Source of the DNA: a virus
Length of the DNA stretch: 52,414 nucleotides
IMG/VR virus record: IMGVR_UViG_3300046313_000852
Location: 1-52,414 of that record
Strand: one strand, 5' to 3'
The first letter of the stretch is position 1; each line of letters starts with the position of its first letter. The notes below the pieces were generated by a model. The model made no database searches and was not told where the DNA came from. It worked only from the letters and a program-made list of their open reading frames with translations. Of the stretch, positions 1 to 6,951 are shown piece after piece. The position numbers and the translations under genes are program-made.

Positions 1-221
1 TTTGTATAATTTCGTGGGTCATTTGTGGGAGTTTCGTCTATTTCAGTGGATTATTTATCAGATCCGCGAGGATGGTAGATGTGCCGTCTAATATGAACAC
101 AGTGGTATTAGGGTTTGTGTGTGTGTGTGCGTAACCCAAGCAATACCGTTTCTTGATAGTATCACGGTATTGAATAGTACTCAACTGATGGACAGATCTA
201 GTGGATATTTTTCGTATCGTA

Positions 222-317
222 CTAGTCCGTTTTATCAAAACTGGTCACAATACTTGCAATGCCAGCTATGACTGCTACAATAACTAACAACATAATAATA
301 CCATAAACATTAAACAT
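222..317 (-). CDS. Small single-pass membrane peptide (31 aa)
   Basis: A 31-residue protein whose core is a continuous hydrophobic helix (about residues 6-24) with a polar, Asp/Lys-rich C-terminus. The start is chosen because a good ribosome binding site (AAGGAAA) lies about 7 nt upstream of the ATG. Many phage early operons carry such orphan membrane peptides; no function can be assigned. A 66-residue frame reading through its end has only a TTG start and is not preferred. I see nothing supportable in the first 220 bases beyond this gene. Confidence 0.5.
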   Translation of the reverse strand: MFNVYGIIMLLVIVAVIAGIASIVTSFDKTD

Positions 318-395
318 ACTTTATTTCCTTATATCATACCACATACATTAATTCATTTGCGAGACTGTAGTCAACTCACAAGTACCATTGCAATA

Positions 396-424
396 AAAAT
401 AGGGCAGATTAGGTGCCCTATTTT
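396..424. terminator. Bidirectional intrinsic terminator
   Basis: A perfect 10-bp stem, AAAATAGGGC paired with GCCCTATTTT, around a 9-nt loop. It gives a U-tract on either strand and closes the minus-strand gene just above it. Confidence 0.8.
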
Positions 425-448
425 ATCTTGTATTAGAATTGCAAATTC

Positions 449-841
449 TTATCGCGCTGGTGGTGAGTAGCTTTGCAATTGGGCAGCAGTGCCGCCAATC
501 TGTCCGAGGCGAGGTTGTAAAATCTGCCCATTAGGAGTCAAGATTTTTGCAAGCTGGTGGTAGTACTCCAATGAATTCACACCATTACCCAGTGTCTTCT
601 GAGCCATCAACTCGTACAATGGAAACAATGTTGCTTGACGGCCAGAGATGATATCAACAAGGCGGCGTTTGTCGATTGAATCCAAGCTGCTCAACGGAAC
701 AAAGTGAACATTTCCATTTGCATCGACATTCAAGATTGCGACCTCTTCCCATACACCAGTTCCGGTAGGGTCGATCCATCCGATGTGTGGATATTTGCTT
801 GGACGAATCTCGATAGGGGTTTGATTTTTGTATTGAAACAT
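449..841 (-). CDS. Hypothetical phage protein (130 aa)
   Basis: Soluble 130-residue protein with no membrane segment and no motif I recognise. The C-terminal third (NGQILQPRLGQIGG then a Ser/Pro/Arg tail) is low in charge. It stands alone between two terminators, and a CTAAATA box, similar to the late promoters of this phage, lies about 60 nt upstream. That would fit a late, possibly virion-associated gene, but this is inference. Confidence 0.7.
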   Translation of the reverse strand: MFQYKNQTPIEIRPSKYPHIGWIDPTGTGVWEEVAILNVDANGNVHFVPLSSLDSIDKRRLVDIISGRQATLFPLYELMAQKTLGNGVNSLEYYHQLAKILTPNGQILQPRLGQIGGTAAQLQSYSPPAR

Positions 842-951
842 GATTTTATAGTAACTTTCTAGTAAAACTCCCTGGTATTATGCAGAAGAGCGCTGGTAAC
901 GTCACTATTTAGTATGCAAAAAACTGGGGTATTTTCATTCTAAGACATATG

Positions 952-985
952 GGCAAAAAAAAAGAGGCCCTTGTGAGGCCTCTTT
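952..985 (-). terminator. Intrinsic terminator of the tmRNA gene
   Basis: Nine-bp stem AAAGAGGCC/GGCCTCTTT followed on the minus strand by a run of U, ending the tmRNA transcript. Confidence 0.85.
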
Positions 986-1320
986 CTAGTTGTTGGGTGA
1001 TAAGGTAACCAGCCTCAGCGTGTTGTCGGTGTTTAGGCGACTAACGCAAATAATTCATCGTTGTGAGTTATTATTTGTTTGCCAGATTTAACGACGTTCG
1101 TGCGTGTCGGATTGTAATTAAATTCTATTCTCTGTCAGTCGATTCTAGATCGCCCCCATCAAAAACACTATACTCGCACTGGACATAATGTTTTTGGTGG
1201 AGGCGTCGGGATTTGCACCCGATTGTTGCCAGTTTTACCAATTTAGGTTTCCAGAGTTTCTAGCCCGAGGCGGATTAGAGTACCGCACCCTTCGGAAGCT
1301 CATCACAATCATTTCTTTTA
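985..1320 (-). ncRNA. ssrA: Permuted (two-piece) transfer-messenger RNA
   Basis: tmRNA rescues stalled ribosomes and appends a degradation tag. Here the gene is circularly permuted. Reading the minus strand, the acceptor piece comes first and ends in a T-arm (TCGGG TGCAAAT CCCGA), CGCCTCC and ACCA (3' end at 1195). A short intervening segment folds as an AAAAACA/TGTTTTT hairpin. The coding piece then begins GGGGGCG at 1157. The two termini pair as a 7-bp acceptor stem with G3-U70, the alanine identity pair. The coding piece starts GGGGGCGATCTAGAATCGAC, resembling the conserved tmRNA 5' end, and contains an open frame for GKQIITHNDELFALVA and a stop (1033-1083), with the ALVA ending typical of tags. 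An AATTTA/TAAATT pairing could form helix P2. Confidence 0.9.
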
Positions 1321-1324
1321 CTTA

Positions 1325-1927
1325 TTATAGTTGAGACAGAACTTGGTCACACCGGTCATTGATATCGAGGCAATTAACGATGATCTGTCGAGAGGTAGGA
1401 ACCATCACATCAAAGTATTTGCGCATTGTGTCATCAACAAGGCTTGTGTAGTGTTTGTTTACAGATGCTCGTTGCGCCTCGACTTGAGGTGCAAAGTGCC
1501 CACCTTCGATGAACACGACCTTGTTATATCCTGCTAGTGCGGATACACACTGGTGATAGTAATTATCCAACCAGTCAGAGCGGCTCTGAACTCCACCAAG
1601 AGCCATCAGCGCGTATACAAATAAATCCACTGGACTACGTTCCGTGAATATGATTGGATGTTGTAGTGGTGTGTGTCTACGTTGAACTTCAAGATATGTG
1701 GATGTATCGTCAGCGAGTTTTCTGGTGAGGATCTCATTCTGGAATTTTATTGTCAGTTCTGGATCGGAATTAATCTGATCCAGAGTGACGCCCCAATCCG
1801 TTTGTATCGATCGTGATGATTTTCTTGCGACCACATAGTGCCCATGGCACTCACTTAGTCGAGTAATTAGGGTAGTCTTACCAGCTGATTGAGCTGCGGT
1901 TATTGCGATGATTGATGGTGTTGACAT
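1325..1927 (-). CDS. P-loop ATPase/kinase (NadR/AAA_28-like)
   Basis: A 200-residue P-loop NTPase starting MSTPSIIAITAAQSAGKTT, with the Walker A motif at about residues 10-17 and a later acidic strand (FTERSPVD) where NadR/deoxynucleoside-kinase-like enzymes bind nucleotide. The family phosphorylates nucleosides or nucleotide cofactors; the substrate here cannot be read from sequence. A TTG 15 nt upstream would extend the protein by five residues, but the ATG gives the normal distance between start and P-loop and follows the previous stop by 8 nt. Its 3' end abuts the tmRNA, which probably shares its transcript. Confidence 0.75.
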   Translation of the reverse strand: MSTPSIIAITAAQSAGKTTLITRLSECHGHYVVARKSSRSIQTDWGVTLDQINSDPELTIKFQNEILTRKLADDTSTYLEVQRRHTPLQHPIIFTERSPVDLFVYALMALGGVQSRSDWLDNYYHQCVSALAGYNKVVFIEGGHFAPQVEAQRASVNKHYTSLVDDTMRKYFDVMVPTSRQIIVNCLDINDRCDQVLSQL

Positions 1928-1935
1928 GTGGAGGT

Positions 1936-2145
1936 TTACCAATTATCGTACTCAGTGAGATCTAGGACCTCATTGGTTACCAGATTTGTTACTGTTGTTA
2001 TTAGACCGAGTCCTGTTGGGGTGAAGGAGAATGTGTACTGGGTACCGAGCGCATCTCGCGATGCTGTGTGGTCTTTTACCCAAGTATCAAACTTCTCCTT
2101 GTCATATGTCGACAACACAAACATTGTTTGTGGCTCTATCGGCAT
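1936..2145 (-). CDS. Hypothetical protein (69 aa)
   Basis: Small soluble protein (MPIEPQTMFVLSTYDKEKF...) that starts 1 nt after the acb2 stop and is followed closely by the P-loop ATPase, so it belongs to that operon. No recognisable domain. Confidence 0.65.
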   Translation of the reverse strand: MPIEPQTMFVLSTYDKEKFDTWVKDHTASRDALGTQYTFSFTPTGLGLITTVTNLVTNEVLDLTEYDNW

Positions 2146-2146
2146 A

Positions 2147-2371
2147 TCAGAATGTAGTTGGTTGTGCTACACTACGAACCAGTGCCATAAGACCTGTCTG
2201 GAGATCAGTAGTACCAATACTTACCCAACGCTGATCGATGTCAGGATTTCCTCGAAGGCGTAAACACAGAGCCTCCAACACAACACCCTGTTGTTTGATC
2301 TCATTCATAAGATCAATTTCTACCTGAGAGAGGTCCCGATAGCCTTTGATGATTTTATGTTGGTTGTCCAT
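2147..2371 (-). CDS. acb2: Anti-CBASS protein Acb2 (cyclic nucleotide sponge)
   Basis: A 74-residue protein matching the Acb2/Tad1 hairpin-domain family: N-terminal HKIIKGYRDLSQVEIDLMNE, a second helix, then RWVSIGTTDLQTGLMALVR and a VAQPTTF end. Known members form hexamers that bind cyclic di- and trinucleotides made by CBASS (and related signals of Thoeris), so the effector nuclease or phospholipase is not activated. Length is normal for the family. It overlaps the next upstream gene by 17 nt, so the two are translationally coupled. The identification rests on recalled family sequence, but the match is extensive. Confidence 0.88.
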   Translation of the reverse strand: MDNQHKIIKGYRDLSQVEIDLMNEIKQQGVVLEALCLRLRGNPDIDQRWVSIGTTDLQTGLMALVRSVAQPTTF

Positions 2372-2591
2372 TTGATCCCTGTGTGAATAGTTGTTGGTTT
2401 TGAGTTGCGACTACCGCATTGTGGTCTCGCAGTTTGTCGGCAATTTTAGTTGATGTGATGGTGCTCAGTGTTGCTTGTGCTTCCTGATTTGCTGCTTGTG
2501 CAGTAGCGCTGTCACCTGCCGCCGAGGCTACATTACTAGCTTGAAGTGAGCCCAGCATTGACGTATATTGTTGCATGAGAATTGGATTCAT
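2355..2591 (-). CDS. Hypothetical Ala/Gln-rich helical protein (78 aa)
   Basis: Starts MNPILMQQYTSMLGSLQ and is rich in Ala, Ser, Thr and Gln with long predicted helices, similar in composition to small virion or scaffold-type proteins. It overlaps the start of acb2. No known domain. Confidence 0.6.
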   Translation of the reverse strand: MNPILMQQYTSMLGSLQASNVASAAGDSATAQAANQEAQATLSTITSTKIADKLRDHNAVVATQNQQLFTQGSNGQPT

Positions 2592-2605
2592 AGTTTACCT
2601 GTATG

Positions 2606-2866
2606 TTAATTATTATCGAGACAAAATATCCGATATTTTAGATTTCGCTGTTTAGCAGCGAGCCCTAGCTCATAACCAAATGCTGAAATTTCCCGCACCT
2701 GGCAATTTGTTGATTCGGCGATCAGTGTTGCTACATGGCGAGCAAACTCCAGTTCCTCCGTAACCAATTCACTCTCGATTACTAGCGTGTCACATCCACC
2801 AGCCAGGCGGATTAGTTGAGCATTGATGGAGGTAACATCACCACCCTTGACTTTGAATACATTCAT
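2606..2866 (-). CDS. Hypothetical protein (86 aa)
   Basis: Alternating beta/alpha pattern (LVIESELVTEELEFARHVATLI then VREISAFGYELGLAAKQRN), perhaps a small alpha/beta fold. Lies within the minus-strand operon. Function unknown. Confidence 0.65.
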   Translation of the reverse strand: MNVFKVKGGDVTSINAQLIRLAGGCDTLVIESELVTEELEFARHVATLIAESTNCQVREISAFGYELGLAAKQRNLKYRIFCLDNN

Positions 2867-2882
2867 ATATTACATAAGCCTC

Positions 2883-3161
2883 TCAGTGTTCACCGAACAG
2901 AGTCGTATACAACTCTCTCGTTGCTTCTTGCTTTGTCTCGACCTTTGTGAATGTCTGCTTGTGTCGCATCGAGATTACTTGATTGAGAATACCTGTGTCG
3001 ATTTTAAATTGTTCTTTAATCGCTGTCAACACTTCTTTTTTGTGAGTTCGTTCACCGTCTGCCCGCATCATACACGCACACGCTTCATCGATCATAATCG
3101 ATAATTGTTTGCGTTCTGCGTCACTTGTCGGGATAATAAAATCGAAACCTTCTGTTGCCAT
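2883..3161 (-). CDS. DsbA-like double-stranded DNA-binding protein
   Basis: A 92-residue, highly charged helical protein. The middle segment (KKEVLTAIKEQFKIDTGILN) and the following RHKQTFTKVE resemble the small dsDNA-binding protein DsbA of T4-type phages, which assists late transcription. No catalytic residues. It sits just downstream of the oxygenase gene and upstream of small operon members. Assignment is by pattern only; another small DNA-binding protein is possible. Confidence 0.5.
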   Translation of the reverse strand: MATEGFDFIIPTSDAERKQLSIMIDEACACMMRADGERTHKKEVLTAIKEQFKIDTGILNQVISMRHKQTFTKVETKQEATRELYTTLFGEH

Positions 3162-3178
3162 GATGGAAATACCTTTTT

Positions 3179-3811
3179 TTAAAAATTTGTCTTGAGCCAG
3201 TCTACGTACGTTCCTGGGAAATCCGATGGTTGAAACAATAGACCAGATTTGAACGATACGAATGTTTTGGTGGCGTATAGGTCTCCAACTTCAACTTGTG
3301 AGAATACATGAGTGAAGTGAGGGTCGCTAGGGTACACAACCATTGTACCTCGTTGGGGGTTAAAGCCAAACCCCCAAGTCGGGAATTCCATCTTACCGCC
3401 GTATACTTCAAAATCACCATCGAATGGTGGAGTTTCGTTGTAGTCTGATAAAAACACTACGGCTGTGATATCCCTATTGTGGATTCGTAACCACTTTCCC
3501 TTGATTCTCGAAGAATTATCACAAACTGGATTTGGGGCAACACTAGAGTCAGACCACAGTACCCTGGTTGGTTCATAATCAACTATCTCATTTTGATAGT
3601 GAGCTTCAATTTCAGCCGCTTTAGAATCCAAGAATTGTGTGATCAGTGTGTGAGCTAGTTCTGTGTGTTTTACAGATACTACTGGCACATTGTGTTTATC
3701 AACATCTGGAAACAAAAAGTTTGCATTTTGTATAATCTCCTCACACTGCATGGGTGAGAGAGCTTCTTCGAATATCAGAAATGGTGATCGAGTTTGTTTA
3801 GTTGTTGACAT
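3179..3811 (-). CDS. 2-oxoglutarate/Fe(II)-dependent oxygenase
   Basis: A 210-residue double-stranded beta-helix protein of the prolyl-4-hydroxylase-like group common in T4-type phages. The core shows LRIHNRDITAVVFLSDY (His111, Asp114), GDFEVYGG, a GTMVVYPSDPHFTHVF strand (distal His168) and VGDLYATKTFVSF, where a basic residue could bind 2-oxoglutarate. Family members hydroxylate proteins or nucleic acids; the substrate here is unknown. The first ligand pair is spaced HxxD rather than HxD in this reading, so the exact metal ligands are uncertain. Its start overlaps the nuclease gene upstream by 14 nt. Confidence 0.75.
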   Translation of the reverse strand: MSTTKQTRSPFLIFEEALSPMQCEEIIQNANFLFPDVDKHNVPVVSVKHTELAHTLITQFLDSKAAEIEAHYQNEIVDYEPTRVLWSDSSVAPNPVCDNSSRIKGKWLRIHNRDITAVVFLSDYNETPPFDGDFEVYGGKMEFPTWGFGFNPQRGTMVVYPSDPHFTHVFSQVEVGDLYATKTFVSFKSGLLFQPSDFPGTYVDWLKTNF

Positions 3812-4502
3812 GTTGAGCTTTAGATTCGTGAAATAGTGTAAAAATGTTTTGCACTATTTTTATATATGGATGAATCTTACGCTCAAATACTTGTGGTTTA
3901 AACGAGTTTTGGTTACCTATAATAATAACAATATCTTCGACTAATATACCAGTCATTTCATACCAGCACAGTGCATACACCGTTGCCTGGAGGAAGTAGT
4001 CTCTAATATCATCTTCACTCTTAACCTTATTGGCTGTCTTGAAGTCGATGAATGCTGGTTTGTTTTTCCAGATGCCAAGTAAGTCGGTCCGACCCGCAGT
4101 TTTCAGAGTATGGGAAACCAAGCAGTTCTCTTTGAGGATAATTTCTGATAGGTGTGCTTTGAGTAGTGCCCGAATCTGACGAACTGGGACAGCAATCTCT
4201 TTTGGTTGGTCTCCCAACTCAATCTCAATGTCGGTATTATCCAACCACACATCAAGAGTGTCATGAACCGCCGTACCTCTATCACACGCTGCCTCCGTTA
4301 CTTGAGCTGCGTGCTTTTTACCAACTGCAGCTCTCCACCTCTCCAACCCTGCTTGCTTTTCGACATTTGCAGTGCCGAGGACGGTTGTTACACTTGGATA
4401 CAGCACCCCCGGCGAAACCTCATACACCCGCTTTCCATTGGGGGAGGTCTTGCTGGAAAAGTTGTACTGTTCTAGATTGAGTGGAGTATTGATTGGAATC
4501 AC
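3798..4502 (-). CDS. PD-(D/E)XK exonuclease (RecB/MGME1-like)
   Basis: A 234-residue nuclease. The order of motifs is RGTAVHDTLD (GxxxH-type, about residue 76-84), GRTDLLGIW with Asp140, FIDFKTA with Asp153 and Lys155, and QATVYALCWYE, the Q/Y motif of RecB-family nucleases. These enzymes cut DNA with two metal ions and in phages process ends in recombination or degrade host DNA. It overlaps both neighbours by a few bases, indicating tight translational coupling in the replication/recombination operon. Confidence 0.85.
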   Translation of the reverse strand: MIPINTPLNLEQYNFSSKTSPNGKRVYEVSPGVLYPSVTTVLGTANVEKQAGLERWRAAVGKKHAAQVTEAACDRGTAVHDTLDVWLDNTDIEIELGDQPKEIAVPVRQIRALLKAHLSEIILKENCLVSHTLKTAGRTDLLGIWKNKPAFIDFKTANKVKSEDDIRDYFLQATVYALCWYEMTGILVEDIVIIIGNQNSFKPQVFERKIHPYIKIVQNIFTLFHESKAQHVNN

Positions 4503-5470
4503 TGAGGAATCTCATCCTGATTGTTTGCTGCTCTAAATTTTGCTAATCGGGCAACGAGGCGTGCGTTTTTTTGTTCTTCACGGGCTTCGTCTTCCTCTTG
4601 CTCCATGGCAGCGATTTCTTGGTGTTGGCTGATTTCTTGGTTGAGCTTGTCGTGTTCGACAGAAGCTAGTGTGGCGGCTGTTTTAGCTTTGTCTACCTCA
4701 ACAGCTGCTGCTCGAGCTTCTGTCTCTTGTTTCAGTAGGTTGATTACTGATTGCAGTAAATCGACTGTCGAAGCAGTATCCTCAACACTTGGTTCACTTA
4801 GCGCATCAGCTGCTGGTTCTTCGAGTTCTGGAGCCGCTGCATCATCCGCCAAATCTAGTGGTGGAGTGTCAGTCAATTCTGGATCTTCTGTGGGTTCAGT
4901 GTCAGCAGGCTCGTCTTCATCAGCCTCTGTGAGCTCTTCATCACCCTCAATATCCTCATTCCACTCTACATCTAAGATTTCAAAATCTTGACGTAAAATA
5001 TGGATAATTTCAGCAACTTCTTTGCCAGAAGCGTTATCTTCAAGCAAATCTGCTAACTGAGTTTCAAACTCCGCCGCATCTTCTCTTGGTACAGTAACCT
5101 TGATTATGTGTCCGTCTGCATCTTGAAGGCCAAACACAGATACAGCGGTGGGGGATGATGTTTCGGACTGTCGGACAGCACTATCAACACGGGAATTGGT
5201 ATCATCCACCGTGCGTTTAACACGCTCAGTAGCCTCAGCACTAATATCATCTTCCTCCGCCTCAATTAACAGGTTGCTTTTAGGTGTAGCATCAAACATC
5301 AGTGCAGTCGATAAATCAAACTGAACTAGGGTAGATTCACCCATTGTGATTGGGCGCCGGATCATTTTGCGGCGCTTGGCTTTTGGTACCAGCGCTGGGG
5401 TTGTTGCAATTGAGGTAGAAGATGTGCAACTTGCAGCATCTACCGCTTCTAGGATTTGAGTGAGTTTCAT
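4499..5470 (-). CDS. Acidic protein with candidate capsid-targeting peptide
   Basis: A 323-residue protein beginning MKLTQILEA, where ILE|A fits the (L/I)xE cleavage rule of T4 prohead proteases. The middle (residues about 165-235) is extremely acidic and Pro-rich with runs such as EDIEGDEELTEADEDE; the end is a long charged coiled coil (LVARLAKFRA). This composition is like T4 prohead core or internal head proteins, so a virion core or scaffold role is plausible. No enzymatic domain. It overlaps the start of the nuclease gene by 4 nt. Confidence 0.7.
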   Translation of the reverse strand: MKLTQILEAVDAASCTSSTSIATTPALVPKAKRRKMIRRPITMGESTLVQFDLSTALMFDATPKSNLLIEAEEDDISAEATERVKRTVDDTNSRVDSAVRQSETSSPTAVSVFGLQDADGHIIKVTVPREDAAEFETQLADLLEDNASGKEVAEIIHILRQDFEILDVEWNEDIEGDEELTEADEDEPADTEPTEDPELTDTPPLDLADDAAAPELEEPAADALSEPSVEDTASTVDLLQSVINLLKQETEARAAAVEVDKAKTAATLASVEHDKLNQEISQHQEIAAMEQEEDEAREEQKNARLVARLAKFRAANNQDEIPQ

Positions 5471-5502
5471 ATAGTACAGGACTTTTCGTATGTGGTATTG
5501 GA

Positions 5503-6906
5503 TTACTTATTGGTCAAATATGATTTGTATATGATGCCGATCACACCCGAAGTGGTTTGTTGGCTGCTAACTTTAGCGATCATTGATTGAATATCTGTTA
5601 TTATTTCAGCCGACATCGTTAGTGTCCGATTAATAATTTCAGGTGAATATTTGAATTCTCGTGAATCCGCGAGTTGCAATCTAAGAGTTGCTACGTGCTG
5701 CTTGAAGTTAGTGTTCAGTACCTTTGCTGATCGTAGAGCGTGCTCGAGGGCGGACACAACATCACTGCGGACTGAACTTACGTCGAGGGATGAGAAGTCA
5801 GGTGTAGTTGCCAGAAATTTTCTAATCATTGTTGGCCGAGCAAGTTGATCATACTCAAATATCTCCGATAGAGTTTTCAACAAGTCAGTATAAACTGATC
5901 CTGTTCTCGTATCGATCAATCGGAGTTCATCCGCCACCTGCTTTGGCATTGAGCTCTTTAGTTGCCCACGAATTGCAAAGTTGAAATTATTGAATGCTGT
6001 AAACACATCCTTATCAACAATTTTAACTTGTGTATTAGTTGCAGGGTCAAACAATACTACCCCCTCGACACCCGGATCGATGCTTTTATCAACACCACCA
6101 ACATCTCTCAGGGATGGAGTGAGGGTTCTGACAAATTTAATCAATAGTTCTTGTTTGATTGGGAGCTTGAAGTTGTGTAGGATTACATCACCTATCTGCT
6201 TCTTCAATGCAACAATTTCAGGTGCCCTCGATTGTAGAGCTATCAATTCTCTGATTGTTGGTGAACTCCCTGATGCTAAATCAACCGTACCGTCGAGGTA
6301 TTGATTCAGTTGAGAGATTTGCTCACTAAAGTCTACTGCAGATAATTGTTGAGTATCTAATTGTTGAGGAGTGACGAACCTCCAGGTAACTGGCTCATTT
6401 GAGTTAATTACTGTCTCTCCGTCTGTCGAAGTGTATAATTTAGTATCAATTGTCACTGTCGGAAACTTAATTCCTTTGAGAGAGGCAATGATGGAGTCAG
6501 AGTCAGGTGATAATGCCCGCAAAAATGCGATACACGACGATCCATATATAATTGCATTTGGTTGTGCGCCAAACAGTACTTCAACTTCAACTAAGGTATT
6601 TGCTGGTAATACAGGCTTCAGTAGTGGAGCGATTTGGCGCAGGGCTTGGTGTGCAGACTTAAACCCAGTCATTGCTGCGGAGTCTCCCCACTCTTCGGGG
6701 TCATATCGCCTCGTCGCTGACCCTTTCTGTTGCCGAGAACAGAAAAGCTCCCCACCATCATCAATTCCAAATGTGAGTGCAGCACCATCTAGCTTTTCAG
6801 TAGCTATAAATTTGGATAATCTGGTGATGACACCAATAAAAGAATCTAAATCGAGATCTTCTATGTGAGTGATTCCTTCTGAAAGATATTGCTTGAAAGA
6901 TCGCAT
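5503..6906 (-). CDS. ATP-dependent polynucleotide ligase-like protein with capsid-targeting peptide
   Basis: A 467-residue nucleotidyltransferase-fold protein. Motif I is TEKLDGAAL with Lys38 as the expected AMP acceptor, motif III is LVEVEVLFG, motif IV VEGVVLF and motif V VKIVDK, in the order seen in DNA/RNA ligases. The C-terminal half is helical. The N-terminus MRSFKQYLSEG ends in LSE|G, a T4-type capsid-targeting and cleavage signal, suggesting that the enzyme is packaged in the head and delivered with the DNA. An AATAAATA late-type box lies 28-35 nt upstream of the start. Whether it joins DNA, RNA or nicked tRNA cannot be told. Confidence 0.75.
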   Translation of the reverse strand: MRSFKQYLSEGITHIEDLDLDSFIGVITRLSKFIATEKLDGAALTFGIDDGGELFCSRQQKGSATRRYDPEEWGDSAAMTGFKSAHQALRQIAPLLKPVLPANTLVEVEVLFGAQPNAIIYGSSCIAFLRALSPDSDSIIASLKGIKFPTVTIDTKLYTSTDGETVINSNEPVTWRFVTPQQLDTQQLSAVDFSEQISQLNQYLDGTVDLASGSSPTIRELIALQSRAPEIVALKKQIGDVILHNFKLPIKQELLIKFVRTLTPSLRDVGGVDKSIDPGVEGVVLFDPATNTQVKIVDKDVFTAFNNFNFAIRGQLKSSMPKQVADELRLIDTRTGSVYTDLLKTLSEIFEYDQLARPTMIRKFLATTPDFSSLDVSSVRSDVVSALEHALRSAKVLNTNFKQHVATLRLQLADSREFKYSPEIINRTLTMSAEIITDIQSMIAKVSSQQTTSGVIGIIYKSYLTNK

Positions 6907-6933
6907 TAAATTCTAGCCTGAGTGTTAGTGGGT

Positions 6934-6941
6934 TATTTATT
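6934..6941 (-). promoter_or_regulatory. Late promoter box (AATAAATA)
   Basis: Minus-strand AATAAATA upstream of the ligase-like gene, one base from the T4 late consensus TATAAATA. Confidence 0.45.
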
Positions 6942-6951
6942 ATTTTACAAA

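Noticed and set aside
38-238. 66-codon minus-strand frame
   Set aside because: Only a TTG start without a ribosome binding site, and it overlaps a better small membrane gene with AAGGAAA and ATG.
1195-1320. Stand-alone tRNA at the acceptor piece of the tmRNA
   Set aside because: No matching acceptor 5' strand, D-arm or anticodon arm upstream; the only partner is the GGGGGCG end of the coding piece.
3202-3420. Second minus-strand frame inside the oxygenase gene
   Set aside because: Out-of-frame shadow lacking family motifs.
4521-4991. 156-codon plus-strand frame rich in Ser
   Set aside because: Antisense shadow of the acidic repeat-like part of the minus-strand gene; Ser-rich translation mirrors the Glu/Asp codons.
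6371-6868. 165-codon plus-strand frame
   Set aside because: Lies opposite the ligase-like gene with its complete motif set; no start signal.
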